Below, piece after piece: positions 18,526 to 29,508 of a DNA stretch of 64,000 bases. This DNA comes from Roseateles violae (GTDB lineage Bacteria; Pseudomonadota; Gammaproteobacteria; Burkholderiales; Burkholderiaceae_C), in assembly GCF_030410485.1 (NCBI RefSeq), contig NZ_JAUHHC010000007.1:158213-222212 (forward strand). Direction: 5' to 3'. The notes beneath the pieces are model-generated. The model was not told where the DNA came from and ran no database searches. It was given only the letters and a program-made list of their open reading frames with translations. The position numbers and the translations under genes were made by a program. How positions within the stretch are numbered: the stretch's first letter is position 1; each line of letters starts with the position of its first letter.

Positions 18526-19131
18526 ATGAAGCTGGTGCTGGCCTCGAACAACGCCAAGAAGCTGGCCGAGCTGCAGGCCCTGTTTGCGCCGCTGGGAGTC
18601 GAGCTGATCACCCAGGGCTCGCTGGGTATCGCCGAGGCCGAGGAGCCGTTCCACAGCTTCGTCGAGAACGCGCTCGTCAAGGCACGCCACGCCGCCCGGG
18701 CCAGCGGCCTGCCGGCGCTGGCGGACGATTCGGGCCTGGCCGTCGAGGCGCTCGGCGGCGCGCCGGGCGTGCTGTCGGCGCGCTATGCGACGCTGTTCGG
18801 CCGGCCCAAGAGCGATGCCGAGAACAATGCGGTGCTGCTGGAGAAGATGGCCGGCATGGCCGACCGGCGCGCGCGCTTCGTCTGCTCGCTGGTCGCCGTG
18901 CGTTCGGCCGAGGACCCGGAGCCGCTGATCGCGATGGGCCGCTGGCAGGGCGAGATCCTGACCGAGCTGAAGGGCGCGGGCGGCTTCGGCTACGACCCGC
19001 TGCTGTTCATCCCGGCGCTGGGCCGCAGCGTCGCCGAGCTGGGCGCGGCCGAGAAGAATGCGCTGAGCCACCGCGCGCTGGCGGCGGCCGACCTCGTGCG
19101 CCAGATGCGCGAGGTCTGGCACCTCGGGTGA
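18526..19131 (+). CDS. rdgB: XTP/dITP diphosphatase (RdgB/HAM1 family)
   Basis: RdgB hydrolyses non-canonical purine triphosphates (XTP, dITP) to monophosphates, cleaning the nucleotide pool. The ATG at 18526, 4 nt after rph, begins the canonical MKLVLASNNAKKLAEL, giving 201 residues; in-frame codons further upstream overlap rph and are not used. SFVENALVKARHAA (about residues 45-58) and ADDSGLAVEAL (about 66-76), with metal and substrate contacts, and the GGFGYDPLLF motif are intact. Confidence 0.95.
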   Translation: MKLVLASNNAKKLAELQALFAPLGVELITQGSLGIAEAEEPFHSFVENALVKARHAARASGLPALADDSGLAVEALGGAPGVLSARYATLFGRPKSDAENNAVLLEKMAGMADRRARFVCSLVAVRSAEDPEPLIAMGRWQGEILTELKGAGGFGYDPLLFIPALGRSVAELGAAEKNALSHRALAAADLVRQMREVWHLG

Positions 19132-19135
19132 TGCG

Positions 19136-20338
19136 ATGGCCGATGTGATCAAGCTGATGCGGCCGGGCACCCTGAGCCTGGCGGCGCTGCCGCCGCTGTC
19201 GCTCTATGTGCACCTGCCCTGGTGCCTGAAGAAATGCCCGTACTGCGACTTCAACTCGCATGAGTGGAAGAACGGCAAGGAGTTGCCCGTCGAGACCGCG
19301 CGGGCCTATCTGGCGGCGCTGCGCAGCGATCTGGAGGCCGCTCTGCCGCTGATCTGGGGCCGGCCGGTCGTCAGCATCTTCATCGGCGGCGGCACGCCCA
19401 GCCTGTTCGCGCCGGAGCAGATCGCCGAACTGATCTCGGACCTGCGCGCGCGGCTGCCGCTGGAGCCCGGCTGCGAGATCACGCTGGAGGCCAACCCCGG
19501 CACCTTCGAGAAGGACCGCTTCAAGGGCTTCCGCGCGGCCGGCGTGACCCGGCTGTCGATCGGCGTGCAGAGTTTCGACGACGCCAAGCTGAAGCTGCTG
19601 GGCCGTGTCCACGATGCGAAGCAGGCGCGCGCGGCGCTGGCCGAGGCGGCGCAGTGCTTCGAGACCTTCAATCTGGACCTGATGTATGCGCTGCCGGGCC
19701 AGACCCTGGCCGAACTCGATCTGGAACTGCGGACGGCGCTGGCCTTTGCACCGCCGCATCTGTCGGTCTACCACCTGACGATAGAGCCGAACACGCTGTT
19801 CGCGAACCGGCCGCCCGCGCATCTGCCCGACCCGGACCTTGCCAGCGAGATGCTGGACCTGATCACGGCGCGCACCGGCGCGGCCGGCCTGGCGCGCTAC
19901 GAGGTCTCGGCCTATGCACGCGCGGGCCACCGCTGCACCCACAATCTGAACTACTGGCAGTTCGGTGACTACCTAGGCATCGGCGCCGGCGCACATACCA
20001 AGCTGTCCTTCCCGCACCGCGTGCTGCGCCAGGTGCGCTGGCGCGAGCCAGCGGCCTATATGCAAAAGGCCGGCGAGGGCGCGGTGGTGTCGAACGAGCA
20101 CGAGGTCGCGCGCCGCGAGCTGCCTTTCGAGTTCATGCTCAATGCGCTGCGCCTGAAGGAAGGCGTGCCGCTGACGCAGTTCCTGGAACGCACCGGCCTG
20201 CCGCCGTCCAGCATCGCCCGCGCGATGGAGCAGGGCCGCGCCCGCGGCCTGCTCGAGGCCGACCCGGCACGCATCGCGGCGACGGCCCGGGGCTTCGACT
20301 TCCTCAGCGATCTGCAGTCGCTGTTCCTGGCGGACTGA
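19136..20338 (+). CDS. hemW: Radical SAM haem chaperone HemW
   Basis: HemW is a radical-SAM family member once called HemN-like coproporphyrinogen oxidase; E. coli-type HemW is now regarded as a haem-binding chaperone. The 400-residue protein has the CX3CX2C cluster motif in CLKKCPYCDF (about residues 31-40), preceded by SLYVHLPWC. The GGGTPSLF and LTIEPNTLF motifs of the family are present. The last gene of the kinase-phosphatase-rph-rdgB-hemW operon, its 3' end overlaps the convergent LysR gene by 35 bp. Confidence 0.94.
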   Translation: MADVIKLMRPGTLSLAALPPLSLYVHLPWCLKKCPYCDFNSHEWKNGKELPVETARAYLAALRSDLEAALPLIWGRPVVSIFIGGGTPSLFAPEQIAELISDLRARLPLEPGCEITLEANPGTFEKDRFKGFRAAGVTRLSIGVQSFDDAKLKLLGRVHDAKQARAALAEAAQCFETFNLDLMYALPGQTLAELDLELRTALAFAPPHLSVYHLTIEPNTLFANRPPAHLPDPDLASEMLDLITARTGAAGLARYEVSAYARAGHRCTHNLNYWQFGDYLGIGAGAHTKLSFPHRVLRQVRWREPAAYMQKAGEGAVVSNEHEVARRELPFEFMLNALRLKEGVPLTQFLERTGLPPSSIARAMEQGRARGLLEADPARIAATARGFDFLSDLQSLFLAD

Positions 20339-21269
20339 TCTCCTGCATCGGCGCCTGCGCCGGTAGATGGCCGGCCAGCGCGGCGCGCGAGGCGGCGATC
20401 TCGGCATGCAGCCAGTCGCAGAAGGCGCGCAGGGCCGGGTCTTGCGCCAGCGCCGGCGGATAGACCAGGTGGTAGCGCTGCTGCTCGCTGGCCAGCGGCA
20501 CTTGCGGCGCGACGCGCACCAGCCGGCCGTCCAGCAGCGCGTCGGCGGCCAGCAGCTCGCGGGTCAGGCCCACGCCCATGCCTTGCTCGGCCGCCTGCAG
20601 CAGCATGCCCGCATCGTTGAAGATGGCCATCGGCAGCACGCGCTCGCGCAGGCCGGCGGCCTCGAACCACTGCGTCCATTGCGCCGGATCGCCCAACAGC
20701 GGCTGGCGCGCGAGTTCGCTCACGGGTCGGCCGATCAGCCGGTTGGCCAATGCCGGCGCGGCCACCGGCAGCAGATTCGACTCGATCAGCGCCTCGTTGA
20801 CCAGGCCGGTCCAGGGCCCGCGGCCCTGGCGCAGGGCCAGGTGGTAGCCCTCGCGCTCCAGGTCGATCACCTCCTGCGAGACATGCAGCTCCAGCGCGAT
20901 GCCGGGCTGCAGCGCATGCCAGCGGCCAATGCGCGGCATCAGCCAGCGCTGGGCGAAGGAGGGCAGCATGGTCACCCGCAGGCTGCGCGCGACGCTGCCA
21001 TGCTCGGCCGCCGCGGCCAGCAGCGCTTGCTCCAGTTCGCCGTAGGCGCGCTCGACGCCGCGCAGCAGCGCCTCGCCGGCGGCGTTCAACGCGACGCGCC
21101 GGCCCTGGCGCTCGAACAGCGCGAAGCCCAACTGGCCCTCCAGCGAGCGGATCTGCTGGCTGACCGCGCTGTGCGTCAAGTTCAGTTGCTCGGCGGCGGC
21201 GCGCAGGTTCTGCGTCCGGGCGGCGGCACGAAAGGCGGCCAGGTATTGCAGCGGCAGTCGTTGACTCAT
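20304..21269 (-). CDS. LysR-family transcriptional regulator (GcvA-like)
   Basis: The 321-residue regulator has an N-terminal winged helix-turn-helix (about residues 8-65) with the LTHSAVSQQIRSLEGQLG recognition region. A substrate-binding-like effector domain (about 92-300) follows. The LQYLAAFRAAARTQNLRAAAE start and the WLMPRIGRWHALQPGIALEL stretch are most like GcvA-type regulators. Its target and inducer are unknown. The divergently read gene 100 bp away is the natural candidate target, since LysR proteins often control their divergent neighbour. Confidence 0.93.
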   Translation of the reverse strand: MSQRLPLQYLAAFRAAARTQNLRAAAEQLNLTHSAVSQQIRSLEGQLGFALFERQGRRVALNAAGEALLRGVERAYGELEQALLAAAAEHGSVARSLRVTMLPSFAQRWLMPRIGRWHALQPGIALELHVSQEVIDLEREGYHLALRQGRGPWTGLVNEALIESNLLPVAAPALANRLIGRPVSELARQPLLGDPAQWTQWFEAAGLRERVLPMAIFNDAGMLLQAAEQGMGVGLTRELLAADALLDGRLVRVAPQVPLASEQQRYHLVYPPALAQDPALRAFCDWLHAEIAASRAALAGHLPAQAPMQEISPPGTATADR

Positions 21270-21371
21270 GGTGGAAAGATTGGCTTACCAATCTGGCCAG
21301 GATAAACAGTTTGTTAAGCGGTTGTTGGAAAAATATTATTACCAGCATCGATGTCCCAACAGGAGCTTCCG

Positions 21372-21671
21372 ATGTCTGCCCAACACTGCTACCGCCTGCT
21401 GCGCAAGCCCGAACCGCTGGCGCTGACCCTGCTGACGGCGCTGACCGCGCTGCTGTCCTCGCTGCTGCTGGCCCTGGTGCTGGTGGAGCCGGCGCTGGCC
21501 GCCGGCGACGCGAATGCCGAGCTGCGCGAGCGCGCGCTGGCCCAGGCCGAGGCCGCCCAGCTGCGGGCCATCGCGCAAGTGGCATCCGCCCAGCGCGCGA
21601 CGCCGAGCTGGCCGCAGCGCCTGGCCGAGGCGCGCGCGGCCGCGCCGCCGCTGCCACCGCGGCCGCGTTGA
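21372..21671 (+). CDS. Small single-pass membrane protein of unknown function
   Basis: No family is recognised. The 99-residue product has a basic N-terminus, one strong transmembrane or signal-anchor helix (about residues 18-43, rich in Leu/Thr/Ala), then an Ala/Arg-rich helical tail with a Pro-rich end. The ATG at 21372 is favoured over the in-frame ATG 21 nt upstream because AGGAG lies 6 nt before it. Codon use resembles the surrounding genes. It is read divergently from the LysR regulator, with an unusually AT-rich region (21325-21350) between them. Confidence 0.6.
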   Translation: MSAQHCYRLLRKPEPLALTLLTALTALLSSLLLALVLVEPALAAGDANAELRERALAQAEAAQLRAIAQVASAQRATPSWPQRLAEARAAAPPLPPRPR

Positions 21672-21708
21672 GCGGGAAAGGGAGGAAAGGGTCGAAAGGA
21701 AGCCGGGC

Positions 21709-22797
21709 TCAGATCCGGTTCAGCGACATGCCGGCCGTGCTGCGCAGGCGCTCGATCAGGCGCGTGGCGATCTGGTTGAGCGGCAGCACTTCGTCGGCGG
21801 CGCCGGCCGCGATCGCCTCGCGCGGCATGCCGAAGACGACGCAAGTGGCCTCGTCCTGGACGAAGTTGTAGGCGCCGGCGTCCTTCATCACCTTCATCGC
21901 CTTGGCGCCGTCGGCCCCCATGCCGGTCAGCATCACGCCCAGCGCATTCGGGCCGACGACCTTGGCGGCCGAGTGGAACAGCACTTCGACCGAGGGCTTG
22001 TGGCGGTTCACTGGGTCGCCGTCCTGCACGCGGGCGATGTAGTTGGCGCCCGAGCGCTCGACGCTCAGGTGCAGGCCGCCCGGCGCGATATAGCCGTGGC
22101 CGGGCAGGATGCGCTCGCCGTCCTGCGCCTCCTTGACCTTGATCTTGCACAGGCCGTCCAGCCGCGCCGCATAGCTCTTGGTGAAGCCCGGCGGCATGTG
22201 CTGGGTGATGACGACGGCCGGGCAGTCGGCCGGCAGATTGATCAGCACGTCCTTGGTCGCCTCGGTGCCGCCGGTCGAGGCGCCGATGAAGATGATCTTC
22301 TCGGTCGACATGCGGCCCAGGCTGGCGATCGTGACCGGCTTGGCCGGCGCGGCGGGCGCGGTGCCGCCGGGCACCGGCACGCTGGAGCGGTGCACGCGCG
22401 CCTTGGCGGCGACGCGGATCTTGTCGGTGATGTCCTGGGCCAGCTGGCGGATGCCCTCGGCCACGCCGATCTTGGGTTTGGCGACGAAGTCGATCGCGCC
22501 GAGCTCCAGCGCCTTCATCGTCACCTCGGCGCCGCGCTCGGTCAGCGTGGACACCATCACCACCGGCATCGGCCGCAGGCGCATCAGCCGCGAGAGGAAG
22601 TCCAGGCCGTCCATGCGCGGCATCTCGACGTCCAGCGTGATCACGTCCGGGTTCAGGTTGCGGATCATCTCGCGCGCCACCAGCGGGTCGGCGGCCGCGC
22701 CGATGCACTGCATGTCCGGCTGGCGGTTGATGATCTCGGTGAGGATGCTGCGCACCAGCGCGGAATCGTCGACGACGACGACTTTGGTCTTGGCCAT
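21709..22797 (-). CDS. cheB: Chemotaxis response regulator protein-glutamate methylesterase CheB
   Basis: CheB removes methyl groups from, and deamidates, chemoreceptors when phosphorylated by CheA, giving adaptation. The 362-residue protein has an N-terminal receiver domain with phospho-acceptor Asp56 (ITLDVEMP) and the conserved KP near residue 108. A linker leads to the methylesterase domain with the catalytic triad Ser174 (GASTGG), His200 (TQHMPPGF) and Asp296 (GMGADG). It is the last gene of cheR-cheD-cheB. No cheA, cheW or cheY is within the window on this side. Confidence 0.97.
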   Translation of the reverse strand: MAKTKVVVVDDSALVRSILTEIINRQPDMQCIGAAADPLVAREMIRNLNPDVITLDVEMPRMDGLDFLSRLMRLRPMPVVMVSTLTERGAEVTMKALELGAIDFVAKPKIGVAEGIRQLAQDITDKIRVAAKARVHRSSVPVPGGTAPAAPAKPVTIASLGRMSTEKIIFIGASTGGTEATKDVLINLPADCPAVVITQHMPPGFTKSYAARLDGLCKIKVKEAQDGERILPGHGYIAPGGLHLSVERSGANYIARVQDGDPVNRHKPSVEVLFHSAAKVVGPNALGVMLTGMGADGAKAMKVMKDAGAYNFVQDEATCVVFGMPREAIAAGAADEVLPLNQIATRLIERLRSTAGMSLNRI

Positions 22798-22825
22798 GGG
22801 TCTACTTCTCCTGCGCTCGCGCCGC

Positions 22826-23500
22826 TCAGAACAGGTCGATCGTGCCGCCGCTGGCGACGACCGGCTGCGCCTGCTGGGCGGCGGCGCGGTCCTGCTGCAC
22901 GAGCGCGTCGGTATTGGTCGGTGCCAGCCGCTTGACCATCGCCTTGCCGCTGTGCGGCAGGAAGCAGACCTTGCGCGGGTACACGTCCAGCACGTCCTTG
23001 GAGACGATGGGGATGCGCTCGGTCTTCAGATAGTCGATGACGAAATTGGTATTGCGCTCGCCGACATTGATCGTGTTCATGCCGGCGATGACGGCGCCGC
23101 CGCCGAAGATCTTGGCTTCCATGCGGCTCTTGACGGCGCCGCGCTTCATCAGCTCGTTGATCAGGAGTTCCATCGCGAAGGAGCCGTAGCGGCCCGAATC
23201 GCCGCTGCCCTCGGGCAGCATGAAATGGTTCATGCCGCCGATCTGCGCCTGGCGGTCCCACAGGCAGGCCGCGATGCAGGAGCCCAGCGTCGTCATCAGC
23301 AGCGTGTCCTCGTTGTCGACGAAATACTCGCCGGGCAGGATCTTCACCGCGGCGTTCTTGAAATGTGCGTCGTAGAAGAAGAACGAGGCTTCGCCGTTCT
23401 TGCGAGGCAGGGCCTTGAGCCGGGCCACGCGGGCCGCACCCGCGCCGGCGGCGTTGATCGTGCCGATGCCGGCACCGCTGGAGGCAGGGGAGGTGACCAT
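22826..23500 (-). CDS. cheD: Chemoreceptor glutamine deamidase CheD
   Basis: CheD deamidates specific receptor glutamines and can act as a partner of CheC/CheY-P in adaptation. The 224-residue product has the catalytic Cys75 in [11 protein letters not shown] and His92 in GGMNHFMLP, 17 residues apart as in characterised CheD proteins. The FGGGAV and IGERN-type (NVGERN) loops are also present. An N-terminal extension of about 35 residues, rich in Ala/Gly, is longer than usual, so the true start may be downstream. It lies between cheR and cheB with gaps of 50 and 28 nt. Confidence 0.95.
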   Translation of the reverse strand: MVTSPASSGAGIGTINAAGAGAARVARLKALPRKNGEASFFFYDAHFKNAAVKILPGEYFVDNEDTLLMTTLGSCIAACLWDRQAQIGGMNHFMLPEGSGDSGRYGSFAMELLINELMKRGAVKSRMEAKIFGGGAVIAGMNTINVGERNTNFVIDYLKTERIPIVSKDVLDVYPRKVCFLPHSGKAMVKRLAPTNTDALVQQDRAAAQQAQPVVASGGTIDLF

Positions 23501-23550
23501 CAGTCCTTATCGGCCGCTCGCGCCGTCACTTGAGGGTTTACCTGGGGCGC

Positions 23551-24405
23551 TCAGACGCGTTCGTAAATCGTCTTGCCGCGCAGCCGGAACAGGTCGCGCG
23601 ACTCGGTGAAGTTCTCCGAATGGCCGACATAGAGCAGGCTGCCGGGCCGCATCACCTTGTGGATGCGCTCGAGCACCTTGCGCTGGGTCGGTGCGTCGAA
23701 ATAAATCATCACATTGCGGCAGAACACCATGTGGAAGGGCTCGCCCAGCGACCACTGCGTGTCCATCAGGTTCAGCACGCGGAAGTCGGTCCAGCGCTGC
23801 AGCTCGGGCTTGACGCGGATGCGCCCGGCATTGGCGCCGGTGCCGCGCATGAAGAAGGCCTTCAGCCGGCTCGCGTCGAGGCCGCGCGCGTCGGCGTTGT
23901 AGACGCCGCGCTTGGCCGTGTTCAGCACATTGGTGTCGATATCGCTGCAGACGATCTGCATCTGCGCGCTGGCGCCCAGCGCCTCGGCGCAGGTCATCGC
24001 GATCGAATAGGGTTCCTCGCCGGTCGAGGCGGCGCAGCACCAGATCCGCACCGGCTTGCCCGCCAGCGGCTTCAGGTCCTCGGCCAGCGCGACGAAATGG
24101 TGGTCTTCGCGGAAGAAGGAGGTCAGGTTGGTGGTCAGGCAGTTGACGAATTCCTGCCATTCCTGCGCGCCCTGCGGGCCGCTGATGCTCTCCAGCCATT
24201 GCAGATAGGCAGCAAAGGAGCGGTGGCCGGTCTCGCGCAAGCGCCGGGACAGCCGGCTGTAGACCATCGCGTGCTTGCCGTCGTGCAGGCTGATGCCGGC
24301 ATGCTTGTAGATCAGCTGGCGCACGCGGTCGAAGTCGGCGCGGCTGAAGCTGAACTCATGGTCGACGGCTTCGGCGCCGCCTGCGCCGGTGGGGACGGAG
24401 GACAT
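23551..24405 (-). CDS. cheR: Chemotaxis protein methyltransferase CheR
   Basis: CheR uses S-adenosylmethionine to methylate receptor glutamates. The ATG at 24405 gives 284 residues; an in-frame extension upstream is low-complexity and unlike the family. The N-terminal helical domain contains FSRADFDRVRQLIYKHAGISL. The SAM-binding Rossmann domain has CCAASTGEEPYSIAM (about residues 150-165), and FCRNVMIYFD lies near residue 240. It starts the cheR-cheD-cheB strand and is divergent from a diguanylate cyclase gene. Confidence 0.95.
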   Translation of the reverse strand: MSSVPTGAGGAEAVDHEFSFSRADFDRVRQLIYKHAGISLHDGKHAMVYSRLSRRLRETGHRSFAAYLQWLESISGPQGAQEWQEFVNCLTTNLTSFFREDHHFVALAEDLKPLAGKPVRIWCCAASTGEEPYSIAMTCAEALGASAQMQIVCSDIDTNVLNTAKRGVYNADARGLDASRLKAFFMRGTGANAGRIRVKPELQRWTDFRVLNLMDTQWSLGEPFHMVFCRNVMIYFDAPTQRKVLERIHKVMRPGSLLYVGHSENFTESRDLFRLRGKTIYERV

Positions 24406-24598
24406 CGGTGGGAAACTCGCTGGTGATCTCTGCCCGGCGCGGGCCGGGCTGCCGATTTTGCATGGCGTCCGAGTGTCGCCGGCGCAGATCGCCGCGCATA
24501 GCGTGAACAGTGCCTGCAACCAGGGCCTGTTTCGAGGCTTGGGAGGGGGATGGGCCCTGCTAGACTGCGCCGGCACCCTCAGAACGCGCCTTCGCCGC

Positions 24599-25321
24599 TT
24601 GGAACCGCTGCCTCAATCCGCCCTGTTCGATACCCGCCGGCTGCAGCTGGACGTGGCCCTGCAATTGCTGCAGCAGGCCGGCGCGCTGCTGCCCGACAGC
24701 GAACCGTACAGCGCCGAGTGGCTGCAGGGCGTGATCGACGCGCTGTGCGATCTGTCCAGCCGCGACGGCCTGACCGGCCTGGCGAACCGCCGCAGCTTCG
24801 AGATGGCGATGTCGCGCGAGGTCGACCGCGTCGCCCGCTCCGGCGAGCCGGCGCTGCTGCTGACCCTGGACATCGACCATTTCAAGAACATCAACGACAC
24901 CTACGGCCATATGGCCGGCGACCAGGTGATCCAGGCGGTTGCCGATGCGCTCAAGCAGGTGGTGCGGCCGATGGATTCGGTGGCGCGCGTCGGCGGCGAG
25001 GAGTTCGCGATCATCCTGCCGAATTGCGCGACCGCCTTCGGCGCCACCGTGGCCGAGCGGGTCCGCGAGCGGGTCTCCGAGCTGCGCATCGAGGTCTCGC
25101 CGGGCCAGGTGGTCGTCGTCACCATCAGCGTCGGCGGGGCCTTTGCGCCGCAATGGGTGCGCTCGTCCTCGCTCTTGTGGATGGAGCGGGCCGACCGCCA
25201 GCTCTACCGCGCCAAGGCCGAGGGCCGCAACCGCGCCTGCCTGGAGCCGCAGATCGATTCGCTGGTCAGTGCCGAAGAAAAAGGCATGTTGTTCGCAGTA
25301 ACGCAACAGGAAGTTGAATGA
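24599..25321 (+). CDS. Diguanylate cyclase (GGDEF), cytosolic
   Basis: This cytosolic protein of about 240 residues has a short N-terminal helical segment and one GGDEF domain. The active site is GGEEF (residues 132-136), and an RPMD inhibitory site lies five residues upstream. Nearby motifs DGLTGLANRR and DIDHFKNINDTYGH are intact, so it should make c-di-GMP. The start is uncertain: no ATG is available, and TTG at 24599 gives a compact protein, whereas GTG at 24389 would add about 70 low-complexity residues overlapping cheR. A weak promoter, TTGGGA/TAGACT (24539-24566), would fit the shorter form. Its TGA overlaps the start of the next gene (ATGA). Confidence 0.85.
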   Translation: MEPLPQSALFDTRRLQLDVALQLLQQAGALLPDSEPYSAEWLQGVIDALCDLSSRDGLTGLANRRSFEMAMSREVDRVARSGEPALLLTLDIDHFKNINDTYGHMAGDQVIQAVADALKQVVRPMDSVARVGGEEFAIILPNCATAFGATVAERVRERVSELRIEVSPGQVVVVTISVGGAFAPQWVRSSSLLWMERADRQLYRAKAEGRNRACLEPQIDSLVSAEEKGMLFAVTQQEVE

Positions 25322-26139
25322 GTACGATAGCCGCCGCCCCGCACGCAGCAGCGTCGCCCACCGTCCGGACTTCGGCCGCCCGCGGGGGCGCCCGCACACT
25401 GGCCATCACCAGCGGCAAGGGCGGCGTCGGCAAGACCTTCGTCTCGGCCAATCTGGCCGCGGCGCTCGCCGCAAGAGGCCAGCGCGTGCTGGTGCTGGAC
25501 GCCGATCTCGGCCTGGCGAATCTGGACGTGGTGCTGAATCTGCATCCGAAGCTGACCCTGCATGATGTGTTCACCGGCAAGGCGACGCTGGATCAGGCCA
25601 TCCTGCCGGCGCCGGGCGGCTTCTCGGTGCTGCTGGCCGGTTCGGGCATGGTCGAGTACTCGCGGCTGACGCCGGAGATCCGCGACAAGCTGCTGCAGAT
25701 CGTCGAGCTGGTGCGGCCGCGCTTCGACTGGGTGCTGCTGGACACCGGCGCCGGCATCTCCGACGTGGTGCTGTTCTCGATCTCGATGGCCAGCGACGTG
25801 CTGGTCGTGGCCACGCCGGAACCGACCTCGCTGACCGACGCCTACGCGACGATCAAGGTGCTGGCCACCCAGCAGGAGCGCCGCCGCATCGGCCTGGTGC
25901 TGAACCAGGCGAACCGCCCCGGCGAGGGTAAGCTGATCTGCGGCCAGCTGCAGCAGGTGCTGCAGCGCTTCGTCGGCGCCGCGCCCGGCCAGGCCTTCAA
26001 GCTGGAGTTGCTGGGCGAGGTCAAGGTCGACGCGCTCGTGCGCCAGGCGGTGCTCAAGCGCCAGCTGGTGCTCGAGCATTTCCCCGGCAGCGAGGCGGCG
26101 CAGGGCGTCAAGGCGCTGGCGCACAAGCTGCTCGGCTGA
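25318..26139 (+). CDS. MinD/ParA-family ATPase, FlhG-like
   Basis: The 273-residue protein is a deviant Walker A ATPase (SGKGGVGKT, about residues 31-39) with VLVLDADLGLANLDVVL (about 57-73) and the DTGAGIS switch region. Its closest look is FlhG/YlxH/MinD, proteins that position or count flagella or other polar machines at the membrane. A 28-residue Ala/Ser/Thr/Arg-rich N-terminal tail precedes the ATPase fold. Start and upstream stop overlap as ATGA, so its synthesis is coupled to the diguanylate cyclase. The divergent cheR-cheD-cheB genes suggest a role linked to motility. Confidence 0.9.
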   Translation: MSTIAAAPHAAASPTVRTSAARGGARTLAITSGKGGVGKTFVSANLAAALAARGQRVLVLDADLGLANLDVVLNLHPKLTLHDVFTGKATLDQAILPAPGGFSVLLAGSGMVEYSRLTPEIRDKLLQIVELVRPRFDWVLLDTGAGISDVVLFSISMASDVLVVATPEPTSLTDAYATIKVLATQQERRRIGLVLNQANRPGEGKLICGQLQQVLQRFVGAAPGQAFKLELLGEVKVDALVRQAVLKRQLVLEHFPGSEAAQGVKALAHKLLG

Positions 26140-26433
26140 TGGCGGAGCGGGGCAGCCCGACCAGCGCCTTCGCCTGACCGATCGCTTCTACGATGTAGCC
26201 ATGACTCAGCGGCGTTAGATTGAACCTGAGAATGCCTCTAGCATCTTGAACGTTCAATCCTCGCCAGGGCCACGGCGGCCACGTTTGCACTGCGGCGCGC
26301 AGCCGGCTTGACAACTACACGGCCGTACTGACGCCATCAGGCGCTAAGCAGTTGCAGAGACTGGCGACGCGTACGTCAGCCGCCTGTGCCTGGCCAGCAA
26401 GCCCTGTCAATCCGGCATCGGCTGGTCGCACTG
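26140..26433. other. Intergenic region without a recognised gene
   Basis: This stretch separates the ATPase gene from the convergent MFS gene. It is visibly less GC-rich than its surroundings. It contains a perfect 12-bp palindrome, TTGAACGTTCAA (26246-26257), and one 68-codon open frame on the minus strand (26108-26314) with no recognisable family, overlapping the ATPase gene. It may be a decayed insertion or gene remnant; nothing else can be supported. Confidence 0.4.
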
Positions 26434-27750
26434 TCAGTGCGCACCGGCCGGGGCCAAGGCGGACGCTTCGTCGCGCGCGGGCTTGTGCTGGAAGGGCGCC
26501 CGCCAGGCCAGCAGCACCGGCACGACCGAGACGATCAGCACGCCGGTGAAGAAGACCTTGTAGTCGTGCCCGACGACGCTCCAGACCCAGCCGCTGGCGG
26601 TGCCGGTGGACCACTTGGTCAGCGCCATCACGCCGGTGGCAAAGGCGTAGTGGGTCATGCGGAACGGGCCCGGTGCCACCTGCTGCATCATGTAGAGCAT
26701 CTGGCCCACCGAGCCCATGCCGAAGCCGAACTTCTCGATCGCCACCAGCAGGCCGATCGTGAACATGTCGGTGGGCATCGTGTGGCTGAGGATCCAGTAG
26801 GTCAGATGCGGCAGGTTCAGCACCAGGGCCATCAGCACGAAGGTGCGCGGCAGGGTCCAGCGGGCGACGATGAAGCCGCCCAGGAAGGCGCCGGCGATGA
26901 AGGCCAGCGTGCCGGCCGTGCCATTGATGAAGCCGAGCGCCTGATTGTCCAGGCCGAGGCCGCCGACGCTGCGCGCGTCGAGCAGGAAGAGCGGGCCGAA
27001 TTTCTCGATGAAGCCTTCGCCGAAGCGGTAGAAGAAGATCACCGCCAGCATCATCCAGATCTGCGGCTTCTGGAAGAAGGTCAGCCAGGATTCGCGCAGC
27101 GCCGGCATGGCCGCGCGCAGGCCCTGGCCCTGCAGCGCCGAGGGCTCGCCCGGCGGCAGGTAGCGCAGATGCCAGAGCCCGAAGCCGCCCATCATTAGCG
27201 CGCTGCCGCCCATCACGATCATCCAGCACTGCACCCAGGGCAGGCCAAGGTCCTTGTGCAGCCAGCCGGTCAGCGAGACCAGCAGGCCCGAGGCGATCAC
27301 CGCGCCCATGTTCCAGCACATGCCCTGCAGGCCGGCGTAGCGGGCCTGGTCGCGCGGCGACATCGTCGTCATGAAGACGGCGTCGGCGGCGATGTCCTGG
27401 GTGGCCGAGGCGAAGCCGGTGACCCAGAAGAAGGCCAGCGAGAGGCGGAAGAAGTCGTCCAGCGGCAGGCAGAAGGCCACCACGCCCAGCGAGGCCATCA
27501 TCAGGAACTGCATCGCGATGACCCACCAGCGCTTGGTCCTGAACGGCTCCAGCAGCGGTGACCACAGCGGCTTCAGCACCCAGGGCAGGTACATCTGCGA
27601 GGTGTAGAGGGCGATGTCCTCGTTCGAGATGCCCATGTTCTTGAACAGGATGGCCGCGACCACGGCGACGGTCACATTGGGCAGGCCCATCGCCAGGTAG
27701 AGCGAGGGCACCCAGGTGAGCGGATGCCGGCGGGGAGTTTCTGTTGCCAT
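26434..27750 (-). CDS. MFS transporter (AmpG/PAT-like)
   Basis: The 438-residue protein has about 12 hydrophobic helices and resembles MFS carriers of the AmpG/PAT branch, with LTWVPSLYLAMGLPNVTV at the start and ATQDIAADAVFMTTM in helix 4-5. The ATG at 27750 is chosen because the in-frame region upstream is polar and overlaps the operator. It lies 109 nt downstream of xylB but has its own LacI-type operator 65 bp before the ATG. It is therefore probably induced with the xylan genes, perhaps importing a sugar or oligosaccharide. The substrate cannot be read from the sequence. Confidence 0.87.
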   Translation of the reverse strand: MATETPRRHPLTWVPSLYLAMGLPNVTVAVVAAILFKNMGISNEDIALYTSQMYLPWVLKPLWSPLLEPFRTKRWWVIAMQFLMMASLGVVAFCLPLDDFFRLSLAFFWVTGFASATQDIAADAVFMTTMSPRDQARYAGLQGMCWNMGAVIASGLLVSLTGWLHKDLGLPWVQCWMIVMGGSALMMGGFGLWHLRYLPPGEPSALQGQGLRAAMPALRESWLTFFQKPQIWMMLAVIFFYRFGEGFIEKFGPLFLLDARSVGGLGLDNQALGFINGTAGTLAFIAGAFLGGFIVARWTLPRTFVLMALVLNLPHLTYWILSHTMPTDMFTIGLLVAIEKFGFGMGSVGQMLYMMQQVAPGPFRMTHYAFATGVMALTKWSTGTASGWVWSVVGHDYKVFFTGVLIVSVVPVLLAWRAPFQHKPARDEASALAPAGAH

Positions 27751-27814
27751 GGATGTCTCAGGTTGCGCCCTGGCGGGGTGCTTTTTTCTTGTCGGGGCGT
27801 GCGCTGTCGATCTT

Positions 27815-27830
27815 ATGACAGCGTTGTCGT
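27815..27830. promoter_or_regulatory. LacI-type operator 1 (before MFS gene)
   Basis: ATGACAGCGTTGTCGT is an imperfect palindrome with central CG, matching TGACA-nCGn-TGTCA at all but one end base. It lies between xylB and the MFS start. On the minus strand it borders a TAAGAT -10-like hexamer (27810-27815), so bound repressor would block the promoter. Two related sites occur at 41311 and 47264. Confidence 0.7.
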
Positions 27831-27859
27831 TCCGGGTTTGAGGGTTAGCACCATTGGGC

Positions 27860-29305
<1,446 letters not shown>

Positions 29306-29508
29306 GGTTGGCGTTCCTTCAGGGGGCGGTCATTGTTGGGGGGCATCAGCCGAGCGCAATTGTGCGGGCATAAAACTAATTGAGGAAAACGGAATGGCAA
29401 CTGTCTGATTGCGAACCCCGGCATCACGCGCAATACGCGAGGAGCTTGTCCTTCGCGGCTGTGGCACAGTGCGGCATCTCGATAACAGACCCAGCGAGGA
29501 CAGCAGCG

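Noticed and set aside
26108..26314. 68-codon minus-strand frame as a gene
   Set aside because: No recognised family, overlaps the ATPase gene end, and has no ribosome-binding site.
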